Shown: piece by piece, positions 61,460 to 64,000 of the stretch
Numbering within the stretch: the first letter of the stretch is position 1
Layout: each line of letters begins with the position of its first letter
Assembly (NCBI GenBank): GCA_026874595.1
Contig: CM049314.1
Coordinates: 11,522,729 to 11,586,728 of the forward strand
Direction of reading: 5' to 3'
Length of the DNA: 64,000 nt
From: Sipunculus nudus
Taxonomy: Eukaryota > Annelida > Sipuncula > Golfingiida > Sipunculidae
Translations under genes and position numbers: made by a program
The notes under the pieces: generated by a model
The model's input: the letters and a program-made list of their open reading frames with translations, nothing else
The model's database searches: none
What the model was told of the DNA's origin: nothing

Positions 61460-64000
61460 AGCGTTTATTCAGTTACTCAAAGATCCAGATGATACTGAAA
61501 AAAATCAATCTGATAAATCTATCCCATGAATATAATCGTGTTCGATCGGTCATACTGATTTTATAAAGTATATACAGGTACATCAAGCTGACTTTAATAA
61601 CATCTTCAAGTAGTACGTGGAGATTGGATAACGTGAATTCTTTACTTTTATACATCTCTGGACTATAAAGTGAATTCTCATCGTAGAATGACGGAAAAAA
61701 GTAGAAGCAATAGATAAATTCACTGAGGGAGCTGGTTCAGCAGACCTTCTTCACTTATCTACAAAGAGATCGTGAGAGTTAATGGGAAGGCACAAGACGC
61801 AAAGTCAGTCACGTCTGAGGTTCATTTTGCCTGTCTCACATAGAATTTCCCGGCTAGAAGGCCAGGGTACTTGGACGTAGGAGGCACACACAGGCCTTGA
61901 TCCGAGACAGCACTGGATACGTCAGAAGAGGAGATCAAAGCTATCCCCAAGTAAGACATTCTCGCAGCCTTCCGGATCATCGGCAGACGACCACTGTTCT
62001 CAAACTGACGTTTGAAATAGAATAAACGTTGCCGTAAGGCCGCACGCTCAATCTACGAGAGTTTGCCATGAATTTGCACACGGGTATTGGCGTGGAAGAC
62101 ATAGAGATAAACTGCAGGGCCGAGTTTCCACTAAAGCGGCAGGCCATTGCGCCTTTATTGTGACATAATCACCTTCTGTTAATAGTTGGCGGTCATACAA
62201 ACACCCCTCCCAGCCTGTCGATCGATTTGGCCATTGTTACTGGCATCATTAGTCCCAACTGGCATACAGACGGCGGACGCGCCCTCGGTGATGGAACCGC
62301 ACACATCCTGTAACAGACTTGTACACAATGGCCCTCTCTTCCGGTGTGTGTCTGAGGTCGCCCTGCGCGATACACGTGGGTTTAAGGAGCTCTACCTCGC
62401 CCACGGGGTCAGTCTATGCCGCAGTCTTCCTCGGTATCTTGCCCGCCAGTAGTATCTTTTATGTGATTTCCGGAGTCTGATTAAACAAGCCGCAGCAGAG
62501 ATCACACAAACTGTGCATGTTCCACATCCCCCCGGCTAGCTGACATTTGGAGTACCTTTAACTGTGCCAGACTTCCTCTCTGTCTTATTCTGTCGTCTGG
62601 AAGCCCCGGCTAAAAATATATCGTCAATCGAAAGACTTCTATCATGTGTATTTCTATTTCTGACCGAAGTTGTACAAGAAAGTCAAGGATTTCATTAAGT
62701 GTCCCGCTTGGTCGTAAGAGCTACATGGTTTAAAGAACTGTGGTCCATAGTTCCATGTTTTAACAAACGTAACTGACCAAAGCATTATATTACTCAAAGT
62801 CTTAATTTGGATCACGCTCATGTTTCCATATATTTTTCAAACATATTTTTATGCCATAACTTAATGTCATAGAATTGTTCTCATCTTTTCTGTGACCAAT
62901 ATATCATTCACATGAAAACTGGCCTTACTACTAGCATTACCATTGTATCAATAATGACAAAAAAACAAGCTTTATAAATGATGTAGATGCCAGATAGTCA
63001 ATGCCCGTCCCATTTGGCGCCACCTCCATAAAAAATCCTATACAGTATAACTGTTTAACGCTAAACATCAAGCAAACTGTAATACACTTTGCATCGGTCT
63101 GCAAATAACAAGTGTCTTAATTGCGGTTTCCTCTTAATGAGTACGTTCACTACGTGTCTTGATTTTCAATTGTATAGTGAAAAACTGTTTGACAACATGG
63201 CTTCAGTTATAGACCCCCTCCCCTCCAACCCCTCCCACAAAAATAATAGCAACTTGCTCAGTCTTAAGGAGCTTGCGTTATGCTGCAAGTGGCAGCATCA
63301 AAATTACCACTCCCGCTGGGAATAAAGTGTAAATAAGAGTATATTTCATATTATTTATATTTTTTTCAAGTAAAGGGGAAACATTCAAGACCTGAGAAAA
63401 GTGAGAAAAACCAGAGATCAGAAAAAATAAGACAAGAAAAAAATTATTAGCATAGCTTCGTTGTTGCATTTAGTTTCTATACGGATTCAAAAATATCAAA
63501 CTTTTTTGCTGCGACGGATCTGTTGGCGGGGATGTGCGCTGACACAATTACTTTGTTGGATTAGAACTTATAGAAGGGTGACATTCGCTGGAGTGGAAAA
63601 CATCGATGGCGAAAGCGTACGTAATCACCGAACCCATTACACGCAAGAACACCCAGGCTTGCAAGCGTCTTATTCCGCGAGGTTTAGTGAGTTCCAGAGA
63701 CGTAAGCCGGTTCCTTGCCACGTTATCGATGTATGTATCGACAGGAATCTTCTTTAGGTTGTATCAGAATTCCAACCTCTCGTTATCGCCAGCCATCAAA
63801 GGACCACTACAATCAGTGCTAAAGGTATCACAATAGTCTAGATCAGGGGGATTAAACTGAAAACATTTGCCCTAGAAACCATGTGCATCATGTTCATCCT
63901 TCCCGAAGACGGAATGATTTCGTTTGCTCTACAAGTCTGGTCTTATCGACAAACATGTTAAAAGCCCTTAGGTTGATTAAAGAGAATAATATTATATTTG
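61460..64000. other. Right flank with a GC-richer block, no gene recognised
   Basis: At about 61960-62620 GC rises and an 88-codon plus ORF (62186-62452) overlaps a 60-codon minus ORF. I recognise neither. The final 300 bp carry two overlapping plus ORFs (98 and 76 codons) without domains. Confidence 0.4.

Overview
This is an AT-rich, repeat-laden stretch of an animal nuclear genome. There are no operons, ribosome binding sites or dense ORFs. It does hold a spliced gene with a consensus splice donor, CR1/L2-type retrotransposon relics, tRNA-derived SINEs, short inverted-repeat transposons (MITEs), minisatellites and many long (TA)n tracts. That mix would suit a marine invertebrate, possibly a mollusc or another lophotrochozoan, but the species cannot be read from the sequence.

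Only one protein-coding gene can be defended: the first coding exon (22142-22708, minus strand) of a NALF1/FAM155 (NLF-1/Mid1) homologue, the auxiliary factor of the NALCN sodium-leak channel. It ends at a consensus donor in phase 0, where I recall the vertebrate genes also being split. I found no second exon between there and the left edge, so more than 22 kb appears to be first intron. The 5' side is a CpG-rich stretch (about 22.7-24.2 kb) with YY1- and NRF1-like sites and a tiny uORF overlapping the start codon.

Layout. 1-22 kb: intron with SINE copies, LINE scraps, a 36-bp satellite (7.85-9.74 kb), a pogo-like MITE (13.6 kb) and two TTAA-flanked MITEs (17.8 and 19.7 kb). 22-24.2 kb: exon 1 and promoter. 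24.2-50 kb: upstream flank without recognisable genes, holding GAT-rich and TA tracts, minisatellites, more MITEs and a diverged 680-bp tandem duplication with (GTCC)n. 50.5-55.8 kb: a hub of mobile elements: a 41-bp array, a minus-strand solo LTR, a perfect 90-bp-arm palindrome carrying tRNA-like sequence, a hammerhead ribozyme motif and a TTAT-flanked element with piggyBac-like ends. 56.5-60.2 kb: a 52-bp satellite with a seven-unit higher-order duplication, interrupted by a 5'-truncated LINE. 60.3-64 kb: no recognisable gene.

The most unusual item is the hammerhead motif at 53225-53272, whose three helices can all be paired by eye, about 100 bp from the palindrome. The long ORFs elsewhere are translations of tandem repeats or TA tracts and are not called as genes.
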